Source: Sphingopyxis sp. OAS728 (lineage in GTDB: Bacteria > Pseudomonadota > Alphaproteobacteria > Sphingomonadales > Sphingomonadaceae). From it: a DNA stretch of 64,000 nucleotides. Made by a program: the position numbers and the translations under genes. The notes under the pieces are model-generated. The model had not been told where the DNA came from. It did not search any database and saw nothing but the letters and a program-made list of their open reading frames with translations. This document shows, piece by piece, positions 17,316-26,571 of this stretch. Every line of letters begins with the position of its first letter. Position 1 is the first letter of the stretch. The stretch lies in contig NZ_JADBDT010000001.1 of assembly GCF_014873485.1 (NCBI RefSeq), forward strand, positions 62,001-126,000, read 5' to 3'.

Positions 17316-17981
17316 ATGCGGATTTTGATTGTCGAAGACGAACCCATGCTGGGCCCGCAGCTCAAGGCGACGCTTGAAGGCGCCGGATATGCCGTGGATC
17401 TCGCGACCGATGGCGAGGACGGCCATTTCCTCGGCTCGACCGAAAATTACGATGCGGCGATCCTCGATCTCGGGCTCCCCGAAATCGACGGGCTGACCGT
17501 GCTCGACCGCTGGCGCCGCGAAAAGCGCAACTTCCCCGTGCTCGTCCTCACCGCGCGCGATAGCTGGTCCGACAAGGTTGCGGGGCTCGATGCCGGCGCC
17601 GACGACTATCTCGCCAAGCCGTTCCAGACCGAAGAGCTCATCGCGCGTCTGCGCGCGCTCATCCGCCGTGCCGCGGGCAATGCGTCGAGCGAGCTGATTG
17701 CTGGGCCGGTGCGGCTCGACACGCGTTCGGGCCGTGTCACGCTCGATGGCGCGCCCGTGAAGCTGACCGCGCAGGAATATAAATTGCTGTCGTACCTGCT
17801 CCACCACAAGGGCAAGGTCGTGTCGCGCACCGAGCTGATCGAGCATATCTACGATCAGGATTTCGACCGCGATTCGAACACGATCGAGGTCTTCGTGACG
17901 CGTATCCGCAAAAAGCTTGGCGCCGATATCATCACGACGATCCGCGGGCTCGGCTACCAGCTCGACGATCCGCAGGGCTGA
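17316..17981 (+). CDS. OmpR/PhoP-family response regulator
   Basis: 221 residues. The receiver domain has acidic E7-D8 (VEDEP), the phosphoacceptor D51 (ILDLGLPEIDG) and K101 (LAKPF). The C-terminal winged helix (about 128-218) includes LTAQEYKLLSYLLHHKGKVV and TIEVFVTRIRKKLG. It is co-transcribed with the kinase 3 bp downstream. The closest layout is PhoP/PhoQ with a PepSY protein upstream, so envelope stress or cation sensing is likely but unproven. Confidence 0.93.
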   Translation: MRILIVEDEPMLGPQLKATLEGAGYAVDLATDGEDGHFLGSTENYDAAILDLGLPEIDGLTVLDRWRREKRNFPVLVLTARDSWSDKVAGLDAGADDYLAKPFQTEELIARLRALIRRAAGNASSELIAGPVRLDTRSGRVTLDGAPVKLTAQEYKLLSYLLHHKGKVVSRTELIEHIYDQDFDRDSNTIEVFVTRIRKKLGADIITTIRGLGYQLDDPQG

Positions 17982-17984
17982 TCC

Positions 17985-19385
17985 GTGGCGGAGGCCGACG
18001 CCCCGGCCGTCGTCGCGGATACCGACGCGGACAAGCCGCAGGCGCTGACCAGTCGCATCACCGGCTCGCTTGCGCGGCGCATGATCGCGATCGCGGCGCT
18101 GTGGATCTCGGTGCTGCTGATCGGCGGCGGTTTTGCGCTCGACCGGGTGCTGACCGGGGCCATCACGCGCAACTTCGATTCGAGCCTCGAATATGTGCTG
18201 ATCGCGATGATCCGCTCGTCGGAGATCGGCCCCGACGGCGAAGTGCGGCTGGTCGAACCGCTCGGCGACCAGCGTTTCCTCGAACCCTATAGCGGCCTTT
18301 ACTGGCAGATCAGCGGCGGCAATCAGGAACCCTATCGCTCGCGCTCGCTGTGGGAGCGCACGCTGAAGGCGCCCGCTCCGCACGTCGACAACCAGATCCA
18401 TACCTATGACAGCAACCAGTTCCCCGAAGAGGAACTGCGTGTGCTCGAACGCAACGTCATCCTTCCGGGCAGCAAGACCAACTGGCGGTTCCAGATCGCG
18501 CAATCGCGCGAGGCGCTCGACACCCAAAACCGCGCGGTGCGCGCCACGCTGATCCCCAGCCTTGGGTTGCTCGGTCTCGGGCTCATCATCCTTGCGGCGC
18601 TCCAAACCTTTTACGGCCTGTGGCCGCTGCGTCACATTCGCCGGGCGATCGCGGCGATGCGCGGTGGGCAGAATCGCCGCGTCGACGCCCCGTTGCCGCT
18701 GGAAGTGCAGCCGATGGTCGACGAACTCAACGCGCTGCTCGCGCACAACGAAAAGCAGGCCGAGGAGGCGCGGCTCCACGCCGGCAATCTCGCGCATGCG
18801 CTCAAGACCCCGCTCACCGTCCTCGTCAACAGCGCGACGAGTTCGACGTCGGAGCTCGCCGAAACCGTGCGGCGCGAGGCGGCGACGATGCAGCGGCAGG
18901 TCGACCACCATCTCGCGCGCGCCCGCGCCGTCGGACGGCGGGGCGCGGCGCAGGCGCGGGCGGTCGTCTGGGACAGCGTAAACAGCGTGTCGCGTGCGGT
19001 CGCGGCGCTTTATCCCGATGCCCGCCTCGACGCGGCTGGCGACAAGAGCGTCGTGGTGCGGGTCGAGCGGCAGGATCTCGACGAACTCGTCGGAAACCTG
19101 CTCGAAAATGCGGCCAAATATGGCGGCGGCAGCGTGTTCGTCACGGTCGGACGCGAAGACGGGATGGCCGAAATCCTGATCGAGGACGATGGCCCCGGCA
19201 TCTCACCCGCCGACCGCGAACGCATCTTCGACCGCGGCGTCCGGCTCGACAGCGGCAAGCCGGGAACGGGATTGGGCCTCGCAATTGTCCGCGACGTCGC
19301 CGAAATCTATGGCGGCAGTATCACGCTCGAAGAGAGCGAGGATTTGGGTGGGTTGATGGTTCGGCTGCGGTTGCCGGCAGCATAG
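17985..19385 (+). CDS. Sensor histidine kinase (PhoQ-like)
   Basis: 466 residues, GTG start 3 bp after the response regulator stop. A transmembrane helix at about 33-53, a periplasmic sensor region of about 130 residues, a second helix at about 188-210, then HAMP. The phosphoacceptor is H271 in NLAHALKTPL. The N box is DELVGNLLENAAKYGG and the G boxes are EDDGPGIS and GTGLGLAIV. It pairs with the upstream OmpR-type regulator. The ligand cannot be inferred. Confidence 0.93.
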   Translation: MAEADAPAVVADTDADKPQALTSRITGSLARRMIAIAALWISVLLIGGGFALDRVLTGAITRNFDSSLEYVLIAMIRSSEIGPDGEVRLVEPLGDQRFLEPYSGLYWQISGGNQEPYRSRSLWERTLKAPAPHVDNQIHTYDSNQFPEEELRVLERNVILPGSKTNWRFQIAQSREALDTQNRAVRATLIPSLGLLGLGLIILAALQTFYGLWPLRHIRRAIAAMRGGQNRRVDAPLPLEVQPMVDELNALLAHNEKQAEEARLHAGNLAHALKTPLTVLVNSATSSTSELAETVRREAATMQRQVDHHLARARAVGRRGAAQARAVVWDSVNSVSRAVAALYPDARLDAAGDKSVVVRVERQDLDELVGNLLENAAKYGGGSVFVTVGREDGMAEILIEDDGPGISPADRERIFDRGVRLDSGKPGTGLGLAIVRDVAEIYGGSITLEESEDLGGLMVRLRLPAA

Positions 19386-19601
19386 CGGTTCGAGCGCTTA
19401 TCGGCTGCCAATTTGGCCCGAGTTGCATTTTTCGCCGCCGAGAATCGAAAAAAATTCCGCTTGTGCGACATTGGCTTATCGACGCGCCGTGCGACCTGCG
19501 CGCCAGCTTGCGCAACTTTCGCCGCTGCCGCGAGTATTCTTGTGCCAGAAAGGGCCACAAGAGGTTTTTGGGCCCTGCTAATCCAACTGAAGGAGTAGGG
19601 T

Positions 19602-20480
19602 ATGGGTGCATTTACCAAGGGTTCGGGGGCGCTGTTGGCGCTGGCTATGCTGGCCGGGACGGCGACGGTCGGTGTCGCTGCGCAGCAGCAGGACAATGAT
19701 GGCGGCGAAGTCATGGCGACCGTAGTCGGTACGCTGCCTTCGCCCGACCAGATGACCAAGGGACCCAAGGTCGAAGGCATCATCGCCGCGCGCACCGACG
19801 GCCGCATCAAGGTTGCGACCGCCGACGGCAACAGCACGACCATCGCAATCGCCGATTATACGAAAATCAAGAGCAGCGGCGGCTTCCTAGGCCTTAACCG
19901 CGACAAGCTTGGCGCGGACCAGCTGCTCAACGGCCTGCCCGTCAGCATCGACACGTTGCAGTGGGACGGCGGTCTGGTCGCGAGCCAGGTCGATCTGAAG
20001 AGCAAGGACCTGCGCACTGCATCGATGATCCGCACCGGCACCGACCAGCGCTTCGCCGAACAGACTGCGGCGACCGAAGCACTGCGCAGCCGCGTCGGCG
20101 ACATCGACCAGTATAATGTCAAGGGCACGACGAACGTGAACTTCGCCACCGGCAAGGCAGTGCTGACCGAGCAGGCGAAGGCCGACCTCTGCACCGCGGC
20201 AACGCAGGCCGAGGGCATGGACAACGCGCTGCTGCTCGTCGTCGGCTACACCGATTCGACCGGAAGCCAGGAGCTCAACCAGGAGCTCAGCGAAAAGCGC
20301 GCGAGCCGCGTCGTCAATCACCTTCAGCAGGCATGCGGTTGGAAGCCCTATCGCATGCTGACCCCCACCGGGATGGCCGAAGCCGACCCGGCGGCAGACA
20401 ATACGACGCCCGAAGGCAAGGCCCAGAACCGCCGCGTTGCGGTGAACATTCTGGTCAGCAAGGGCCTCGACGGTATGTAA
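19602..20480 (+). CDS. OmpA-family protein
   Basis: 292 residues: signal peptide to about AAQQQ, a middle region of about 130 residues carrying two repeats of a small beta-rich pattern (GRIKVATADG, KIKSSGGFLG), and a C-terminal OmpA/MotB peptidoglycan-binding domain (VNFATGKAVLT ... GYTDSTGSQELNQELSEKRA ... NRRVAVNI). It has no classical N-terminal barrel, so it is probably periplasmic or peptidoglycan-associated. GAAGGAG precedes the ATG. It is monocistronic with a terminator. Confidence 0.88.
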   Translation: MGAFTKGSGALLALAMLAGTATVGVAAQQQDNDGGEVMATVVGTLPSPDQMTKGPKVEGIIAARTDGRIKVATADGNSTTIAIADYTKIKSSGGFLGLNRDKLGADQLLNGLPVSIDTLQWDGGLVASQVDLKSKDLRTASMIRTGTDQRFAEQTAATEALRSRVGDIDQYNVKGTTNVNFATGKAVLTEQAKADLCTAATQAEGMDNALLLVVGYTDSTGSQELNQELSEKRASRVVNHLQQACGWKPYRMLTPTGMAEADPAADNTTPEGKAQNRRVAVNILVSKGLDGM

Positions 20481-20520
20481 GATGCGCGGGGTGGGCCTTG
20501 CCCATCCCGGCATTTCCCGG

Positions 20521-20547
20521 CGGAGCGCGCATTTTTGGCGCGCTCCG
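20521..20547. terminator. Terminator between ompA-like and GST genes
   Basis: Perfect CGGAGCGCGC / GCGCGCTCCG stem, loop ATTTTTG, between convergent genes. Confidence 0.75.
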
Positions 20548-20560
20548 TTCGCGGTGCTTT

Positions 20561-21256
20561 TCAGGCCGCGGTAACTTCCAGCCCGCGCTGCACCGCCGGC
20601 CGCGCAAGCCCGGCCTCAAGCCAGCGTTGGACATGCGTGAAACGATCGAAGCCGACGATTTCGCGCGCTTCGTAAAAGCCGATCAGATTGCGGACCCAGC
20701 CGAGCAGCGAGATGTCGGCGATACTGTAATCGGCGCCCATCACCCATTCGCGCGTCGCCAGCCGCGCATCGAGCACGCCAAGCAAGCGGCTTGATTCGGC
20801 GGCGTAGCGGTCGCGCGGGCGCTTGTCCTCATATTCGCGGCCGGCGAATTTGTGGAAAAAGCCGAGCTGGCCGAACATCGGGCCGACGCCGCCCATCTGC
20901 CACATCACCCACTGGATCGTCTCGTACCGCATATTCGGATCGGCCGAGATGAACTGGCCGCTCTTGTCGGCGAGATAGAGCAGGATCGCACCCGATTCGA
21001 ACAGCGCCAGCGGCTTGCCGCTCGGCCCCGCAGGGTCGTAGATCGCCGGGATCTTGCCATTGGGATTGAGCGCGAGGAACGCCGGATCATGGCTTTCGTT
21101 CGCCATGATGTCGATCCGGTGCGGTTCATAGGCGAGGCCGGTTTCCTCGAGCATGATCCCGGCCTTCACCCCATTCGGCGTCGGCGCGGAGAAAAGCTGG
21201 ATCCGGTCGGGGTGCTGCGCGGGCCAGCGCGCGAAGATCGGGTGGTCGATGCTCAT
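20561..21256 (-). CDS. Glutathione S-transferase, Nu-class-like
   Basis: 231 residues: thioredoxin-fold N-terminal domain with TPNGVKAGIMLEE, the cis-Pro loop NPNGKIPAIYD and ESGAILLYLAD, then the all-helical C-terminal domain with ADYSIADISLLGWV. This resembles the YfcG/YghU group (disulfide reductase activity in E. coli). It overlaps the chorismate mutase stop by 4 bp and so is the second gene of a two-gene unit. The physiological substrate is unknown. Confidence 0.92.
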   Translation of the reverse strand: MSIDHPIFARWPAQHPDRIQLFSAPTPNGVKAGIMLEETGLAYEPHRIDIMANESHDPAFLALNPNGKIPAIYDPAGPSGKPLALFESGAILLYLADKSGQFISADPNMRYETIQWVMWQMGGVGPMFGQLGFFHKFAGREYEDKRPRDRYAAESSRLLGVLDARLATREWVMGADYSIADISLLGWVRNLIGFYEAREIVGFDRFTHVQRWLEAGLARPAVQRGLEVTAA

Positions 21257-21540
21257 GCGCTTTGCTCCCGCTTGGCTTGCTGATGATGGCGGATCACTTC
21301 ATCGATGATGAAGCGCAGGAATTTCTCGGTGAAATCGGGGTCGAGGTCGGCGTCGCGCGCCAATTCGCGCAGCCGTCCGATCTGCCGCTCCTCGCGGCCG
21401 GGGTCGGCGGGGGGCAGGCCTTCGCGCGCCTTCAGTTCGCCGACCGCCTTGGTCACCTTGAACCGCTCGGCGAGCATATAGACGAGCGCCGCGTCGATAT
21501 TGTCGATGCTCTGGCGGTAGCGGCTCAGTTGGTCGTCCAT
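21253..21540 (-). CDS. Chorismate mutase (AroQ type)
   Basis: 95-residue monofunctional chorismate mutase: SRYRQSIDNIDAALVYMLAERF, VTKAVGELKAREGLPPADPG, REERQIGRL, the classic motif set with Arg, Lys (VGELK) and Asp (ADPGREE). It converts chorismate to prephenate. Start ATG 21540 was chosen; the long upstream frame is antisense to the polyprenyl synthase. It diverges from that gene. This is the better chorismate mutase candidate of the two in the window. Confidence 0.92.
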   Translation of the reverse strand: MDDQLSRYRQSIDNIDAALVYMLAERFKVTKAVGELKAREGLPPADPGREERQIGRLRELARDADLDPDFTEKFLRFIIDEVIRHHQQAKREQSA

Positions 21541-21648
21541 GGGTGCGCGATTCCTCTCTTCCTCGGCACGCTTGGCACCGGGCGGGACTTCAAAGCAAGC
21601 CGAAAGTCGTTGCAAAATCGTGACCGCGGCGCCAAGGCTCGCCGCGTT

Positions 21649-22662
21649 ATGACTGCCGAGATACACCTCCTCCACGGCGATCGTCCGCCTTCGCTCGACC
21701 CGATGATGGCGCTTGTTGCCGCCGACATGAACGAGGTGAATTCGGTCATTCTCGACCGTATGCAGTCCGAAGTGCCGCTGATCCCCGAACTTGCGGGTCA
21801 CCTGATCGCGGGCGGCGGCAAGCGGATGCGCCCGATGTTGACGCTCGCGTGCGGCAAGCTGCTCGACTATCCGGGCCGCCGCCACTGCAAATTGGCTGCG
21901 GCCGTCGAATTCATCCACACCGCGACCCTCCTCCACGACGATGTCGTCGACAAATCGGACCTGCGCCGCGGACGCAAGACCGCGAACCTGATCTGGGGCA
22001 ACAGCGCCTCGGTGCTCGTCGGCGATTTCCTGTTCAGCCGGGCGTTCGAGGTGATGGTCGAGGACGGCTCGCTGAAAGTGCTCAAGATCCTGTCGCGCGC
22101 CTCGGCGGTGATTGCGGAGGGCGAGGTCAACCAGCTTTCCGCGCAGCGCCGGATCGAGACGAGCGAGGACCAGTATCTCGCGATCATCAACGCCAAGACC
22201 GCCGAGCTGTTCGCCGCCGCGTGCAAGATCGCCGCGGTGGTCGCCGAACGCGACGACGCGACCGAGGCGGCGCTCGACGCTTATGGCCGCAACCTCGGTA
22301 TTGCCTTCCAGCTTGTCGACGATGCGATCGACTATGTCTCGGACGCCGAAACGATGGGCAAGGGGGTCGGCGACGATTTCCGCGACGGCAAGGTCACCTT
22401 GCCCGTCATCCTCGCTTATGCACGCGGCGATGCGGCGGAGCGCGAATTCTGGCAGCTCGCTATTACCGGCCACCGCACGTCCGATGAGGATCTGGCCCAT
22501 GCGACCAGCCTGCTGCACAAACATGATGCGATCGCCGACACGCTTGCCCGCGCGCGTCACTACGGCCAGCGCGCGGTCGATGCCATTGGCGGCTTCCGCG
22601 CGAGCCAGGCCAAGGCAGCGCTGACCGAAGCAGTCGCCTTCGCTGTCGCGCGCGCCTATTGA
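21649..22662 (+). CDS. ispB: Polyprenyl diphosphate synthase (quinone side chain)
   Basis: 337-residue trans-prenyltransferase making the long isoprenoid tail of ubiquinone. The first Asp-rich motif is LLHDDVVDKSD and the second LVDDAIDY; GGGKRMRP and GNSASVLVGDFLFSRAF are also typical of the octaprenyl/decaprenyl group. The ATG at 21649 was chosen since the longer frame runs antisense through the chorismate mutase. Chain length (C40 or C50) cannot be read safely. Confidence 0.92.
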   Translation: MTAEIHLLHGDRPPSLDPMMALVAADMNEVNSVILDRMQSEVPLIPELAGHLIAGGGKRMRPMLTLACGKLLDYPGRRHCKLAAAVEFIHTATLLHDDVVDKSDLRRGRKTANLIWGNSASVLVGDFLFSRAFEVMVEDGSLKVLKILSRASAVIAEGEVNQLSAQRRIETSEDQYLAIINAKTAELFAAACKIAAVVAERDDATEAALDAYGRNLGIAFQLVDDAIDYVSDAETMGKGVGDDFRDGKVTLPVILAYARGDAAEREFWQLAITGHRTSDEDLAHATSLLHKHDAIADTLARARHYGQRAVDAIGGFRASQAKAALTEAVAFAVARAY

Positions 22663-22672
22663 GCCGCGCCCG

Positions 22673-23062
22673 ATGGCGATGGGAATGGGCCCTGTAGCGG
22701 ACAATCCCGACGCCTATATCGCCGCGCTGTCGGGCTGGCAGCACGCGCGCGCCGAAATGATGCGCGCGGCGATCATGCGCGCCGCTCCCTTCGATGAAAC
22801 GATCAAATGGACGAACCTCGTCTTCATGGCGAACGGTCCGTGCATATTGATCCGCGCCGAGGCGCATCGCGTGCTGCTCGGCTTCTGGCGCGGCAAGCGG
22901 CTCCGCGAACTGGAACCGCGGATCAAGGCCAGCGGCAAATATGAGCTCGGCAATCTGGTGATGACCGAAGCGACCGAGGTGGCGCCCGAGACGGTCGAGC
23001 GCCTCGCCGCCGAAGCCTTTCGCCTGAACGCCGAACTGGGCAATCCAGCGGCGCGCGCCTGA
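22673..23062 (+). CDS. DUF1801-domain protein
   Basis: 129 residues. The DUF1801 core is visible: MRAAIMRAAPFDETIKWTN, then a beta-rich region (CILIRAEAHRVLLGFWRGKR) and the C-terminal ELGNLVMTEATEV. The function of the family is not established. It follows the polyprenyl synthase by 10 bp and its stop overlaps the hrpB start, so it is within an operon. Confidence 0.85.
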   Translation: MAMGMGPVADNPDAYIAALSGWQHARAEMMRAAIMRAAPFDETIKWTNLVFMANGPCILIRAEAHRVLLGFWRGKRLRELEPRIKASGKYELGNLVMTEATEVAPETVERLAAEAFRLNAELGNPAARA

Positions 23063-25524
23063 TGCAGCCGCTGCCGATCGACGCCGTGCTGCCCGATATC
23101 ATGGCGGCGCTGGTGCTGAAGCCCAACGCCGTCGTCGTCGCGCCGCCCGGGGCGGGCAAGACGACGCGCGTCGCGCCTGCGCTGCTCGACCAGCCGTGGT
23201 GCAAGGGCAATGTCTGGCTACTCTCGCCGCGGCGGCTTGCCGCCCGCGCGGCGGCCGAACGGATCGCCGAGGAGATGGGCGAAGCTGTCGGCGGCATCGT
23301 CGGCTATGCGACGCGGCTCGACAGCAAGCAGTCGGCAGCGACGCGTCTGCTTGTGATGACACCGGGGCTATTCCGCAATCGCATCCTCGCCGACCCCGAA
23401 CTTTCGGGTGTTTCGGCGGTGCTCTTCGACGAAGTGCACGAACGCAGCCTCGACGGCGATTTCGCGCTCGCGCTCGCGATCGATGCGCAGCAGGGGTTGC
23501 GCGACGATATTCGCCTCGTGGCGATGTCGGCGACGCTCGACGGCGCGCGCTTTGGCGCGCTGCTCGGCAATGCGCCGGTGGTCAAGAGCGAGGGCAAGAT
23601 CTTTCCGCTCGAGCTGCGGCATATCGGTCGCCGCGTCGAGGACCGGCTCGAGGCGTCGGTGCTCGCGGCGGTGCGGCAGGCGCTGGCCGACGAGGTGGAG
23701 GGAGACATGCTCGCCTTCTTGCCCGGCGCAGCCGATATCGAACGCGCTGCAACCGCGGTCGAAGAGGCGCGCCTGCCGCTCGTCGTCCACCGCTTGCACG
23801 GCCAGATCGATCCGGCGCTGCAGCGCAAGGCGCTTGTTCGCGATCCCGCCGGGGGGCGGAAACTGATCCTCGCGACAAGCATCGCCGAGACCAGCTTGAC
23901 GATCGACGGCGTGCGGATCGTGATCGACGCCGGACTGTCGCGGCGCCCGCGTTTCGACAAGGCAGCGGGCATTGCGCGGCTCGTCACCGAACGCGCGAGC
24001 CAGGCGTCGGCGACGCAGCGCGCTGGCCGCGCCGCGCGGCAGGGGGCGGGCGTCGCCTACCGCCTGTGGGAAGCCGCGGCGACCGCGGGCATGCCGCCCT
24101 TCGATCCGCCCGAAATCCACGAGAATGACCTGATGCCCGTCGTGCTCGATTGCGCGAGCTGGGGCATCATCGATCCGCGGCAACTGGGTTGGCTCGACCC
24201 GCCGTCGCCCGCGGCGGTGTCCGAAGCGAAGACGCGATTGCAGGCGATCGGCGCGCTGGCCGACGACGGCCGCATCACGGCGCACGGCAAGGCGCTGGCG
24301 GCGATCCCGTTGCCGGTGCCGCTCGCGCATATGCTGCTCGACGCCGCGCGCGCGGGCGAGGGCGAAATGGCGGGCAGGCTGGCTGTGCTGCTGACCGAAC
24401 CGGGGCTTGGCGGGCGCGGCGTCGATGTCGAAGCGCGGCTCGGGCGCTGGCGCGGGCAGCGCAACGAGCGCAGCGAAGGCGCGTGGCGGCTGGCACGGCG
24501 GCTGGCGACGATCGCGGAGAAGCTGGCGGTGGAAGCCGGCGATGTCGAACCGCGTTCGATCGGCGGCTGGATCGCGACCGCCTGGCCCGACCGTGTCGCG
24601 CGTCAGCGCTCGGGCCAGCGCGGCGAATATCTGAGCGTCGGCGGCCGCGCCTATCGCATCGATCCGGTCGATCCGCTCGCGGGCAGCGAATGGCTCGCGA
24701 TCGCCGACGCGCAGGGTCATGCCGCGGGGGTGCGCATCCTTGCCGCGGCGCCGATCGATCAGGCCGAGGTCGAGGCGATCTTTGCCGACCGCATCGTCCA
24801 GCATTCGGCAAGCAGTTACGATGCGGCAAGCGACCGCGTCGACCATCGCCGCGAACGGCGGCTCGGCGCGATTGCGCTGACCAGCGGGCAGGCGGGGCGC
24901 AGCGAAAATGCCGAGGACGATATCGCGGTGCGCATGGCGGCGGTGCGCGGCAAAGGGCTGGGGCTGATCGGCTGGGGGCCTGCATCGCAGGCGCTGCGCC
25001 AGCGTGCCTCCTATGCGGGGATCGACGCGCTATCGACCGGCGCGCTGGCCGACAGCCTCGAACTCTGGCTGGAGCCCCTGCTTGCGGGTTGCCGCGGCCT
25101 TCGCGACATCGGCGACCGCAAGCTGACCGACGCGCTGATGGGGCTGCTCGACTGGCCCGCGCGGCAATTGCTCGAGAAACATGCGCCCGCCGATTATGCG
25201 ACGCCCGTCGGAAGCCGGCATCCGATCGACTATGGCGCCGATGGCGGCCCGACGGTCAGCCTCCGCGTGCAGGAATTGTTCGGGCTCGCGCGCCATCCGA
25301 CGATCGGCGATCCGCCGGTGCCGCTCGTGCTTGCGCTGACCTCGCCCGCGCACCGGCCGATCCAGACGACGCGCGACCTCATGTCCTTCTGGAGCGGGAG
25401 CTGGCACGATGTGGCGCGCGAGATGCGCGGACGCTATCCCAAGCATAATTGGCCCGACGATCCGGCGAACGCGCGGCCGAGCCTGATGACCAAAGCGGCG
25501 CAGGCACGGCGCGATGCGCAATAG
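23062..25524 (+). CDS. hrpB: ATP-dependent helicase HrpB
   Basis: 820-residue DEAH-type helicase. Walker A is in APPGAGKTTRV, the DEVH box in LFDEVHERSLDGD, motif III is MSATLDG, and motif VI is TQRAGRAARQGAG. Helicase core in the first 350 residues, then the HrpB-specific C-terminal domains ending with SPAHRPIQTTRDLMSFWSGS and RYPKHNWPDDP, both family signatures. The function of HrpB is poorly known; an RNA role is suggested by relatives. The start overlaps the upstream stop. Confidence 0.96.
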   Translation: MQPLPIDAVLPDIMAALVLKPNAVVVAPPGAGKTTRVAPALLDQPWCKGNVWLLSPRRLAARAAAERIAEEMGEAVGGIVGYATRLDSKQSAATRLLVMTPGLFRNRILADPELSGVSAVLFDEVHERSLDGDFALALAIDAQQGLRDDIRLVAMSATLDGARFGALLGNAPVVKSEGKIFPLELRHIGRRVEDRLEASVLAAVRQALADEVEGDMLAFLPGAADIERAATAVEEARLPLVVHRLHGQIDPALQRKALVRDPAGGRKLILATSIAETSLTIDGVRIVIDAGLSRRPRFDKAAGIARLVTERASQASATQRAGRAARQGAGVAYRLWEAAATAGMPPFDPPEIHENDLMPVVLDCASWGIIDPRQLGWLDPPSPAAVSEAKTRLQAIGALADDGRITAHGKALAAIPLPVPLAHMLLDAARAGEGEMAGRLAVLLTEPGLGGRGVDVEARLGRWRGQRNERSEGAWRLARRLATIAEKLAVEAGDVEPRSIGGWIATAWPDRVARQRSGQRGEYLSVGGRAYRIDPVDPLAGSEWLAIADAQGHAAGVRILAAAPIDQAEVEAIFADRIVQHSASSYDAASDRVDHRRERRLGAIALTSGQAGRSENAEDDIAVRMAAVRGKGLGLIGWGPASQALRQRASYAGIDALSTGALADSLELWLEPLLAGCRGLRDIGDRKLTDALMGLLDWPARQLLEKHAPADYATPVGSRHPIDYGADGGPTVSLRVQELFGLARHPTIGDPPVPLVLALTSPAHRPIQTTRDLMSFWSGSWHDVAREMRGRYPKHNWPDDPANARPSLMTKAAQARRDAQ

Positions 25525-25591
25525 GCCTCTTTTCGCGGGCGCTGCTTGGCGCTAAGGCGGCGGCTCAGGCCCCAGTTACAGGACGACCCCG

Positions 25592-25870
25592 ATGAAAGCG
25601 CGTATTTTCCAGAAGCCCAAGAATGCCATGCAGTCGGGGCGCGCCGGGACGCAGCGCTGGATGCTGGAATTTGCCCCCGCCGAAGCGCGCACGGCCGATC
25701 CGTTGATGGGTTGGGCGGGCAGTGGCGATACGCAGCGCCAGCTGCGACTGGGCTTTGCGAGCCAGGAAGAGGCCGTGGCCTATGCGGAGAAGAATGGCAT
25801 CGAGGTCGAAGTCACCGCGACCCCCGTCCGGACGCTGAAGATCCAGGCTTACGCCGACAATTTCCGTTGA
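25592..25870 (+). CDS. NDUFS4-like complex I accessory subunit
   Basis: 92 residues matching the ETC complex I conserved region: ARIFQKPKNAMQSG, WMLEFAP, PLMGWAGSGDTQRQLRLGF, then SQEEAVAYAEKNGIEVEV. Homologous to the 18-kDa mitochondrial subunit NDUFS4; alphaproteobacterial complex I carries this accessory protein. It is encoded away from nuo genes. GGAC-type ribosome-binding site 8 bp upstream. Peripheral arm, cytoplasmic side. Confidence 0.9.
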   Translation: MKARIFQKPKNAMQSGRAGTQRWMLEFAPAEARTADPLMGWAGSGDTQRQLRLGFASQEEAVAYAEKNGIEVEVTATPVRTLKIQAYADNFR

Positions 25871-25878
25871 CAAAAGAA

Positions 25879-25894
25879 CGGCCCCGAAGGGCCG
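25879..25894. terminator. Short terminator hairpin
   Basis: CGGCCC-CGAA-GGGCCG between the convergent NDUFS4-like and DUF4170 genes. Confidence 0.6.
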
Positions 25895-25900
25895 CTCAAA

Positions 25901-26119
25901 TCAGCCGTCCGCGTCGGGCTGCAGCAATTTGTGCAGGTGGACGACGACATATTTCATTTCGGCATCGTCGACGGTGCGCTGCGCCGCGCTGCGCCATGCC
26001 TTTTCGGCCGACTTATAGTCAGGGTAGAGGCCGACGACGTCGAGATTGTGAAGGTCGGTAAAGTCGAGGCCCTGCGGGTCGCTGACGCGTCCGCCGAAAA
26101 CCAGGTGCAGCTTGCTCAT
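25901..26119 (-). CDS. DUF4170-domain protein
   Basis: 72 residues: MSKLHLVFGGRVSDPQGLDF, then DVVGLYPDYKSAEKAWRSAAQ and DDAEMKYVVVHLHKLL. A highly conserved small alphaproteobacterial family of unknown function, cytosolic. It stands alone on the minus strand. Confidence 0.85.
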   Translation of the reverse strand: MSKLHLVFGGRVSDPQGLDFTDLHNLDVVGLYPDYKSAEKAWRSAAQRTVDDAEMKYVVVHLHKLLQPDADG

Positions 26120-26205
26120 CTTCGGATTCCTGCCGGTAAAAGTCTTGGGGAGGGGAAGCGCAGCCCCCTATTCCGCAACGGGCGAATAAGCAAGTAAGCT
26201 GTCTT

Positions 26206-26571
26206 TCAGCTGTCGGCGTCGTCCTTGCGGCCCTTGGGGAGCAGCGAGCCGAGCAGCGCGCCGATCGCGACCGCACCGGCGACCAAAGTCAGCGGCTGCT
26301 TTTCGGCGACGTCTTTCAGCTTGCTGTTTGCGCGCTTCGCCTGCGCCTTGCCCTTTTCGAGCGCCTCGCCGGCGGCTTCGCGGGCTACGCCGGCTTGCTC
26401 GCTCGCCTTGGCTGCAAAGTCTTCGGTGGCTGCGCGCGCGCGGCCGTAACCGTCCTGGATGCGCGCCTTCGCCCCCTCGGCGGTCAGGCGCGCATTTTCG
26501 GCGGTTTTCTCCGCAAGTTCACTCGCTTTCGCACGCGTCTCGCGGGCGGTTTCACCGAACGGCTTCATCAT
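26206..26571 (-). CDS. YqjD/DUF883-like membrane-anchored helical protein
   Basis: About 121 residues from MMKPFGETARETRAKASELA. A long Ala/Lys/Glu-rich helix, likely coiled coil, leads to QPLTLVAGAVAIGALLGSLL, a single C-terminal transmembrane segment with small-residue spacing, then a charged tail. Same plan as E. coli ElaB/YqjD, which tether ribosomes to the membrane in stationary phase. Last gene of a four-gene minus-strand unit; its start overlaps the preceding gene by 20 bp. Confidence 0.65.
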   Translation of the reverse strand: MMKPFGETARETRAKASELAEKTAENARLTAEGAKARIQDGYGRARAATEDFAAKASEQAGVAREAAGEALEKGKAQAKRANSKLKDVAEKQPLTLVAGAVAIGALLGSLLPKGRKDDADS

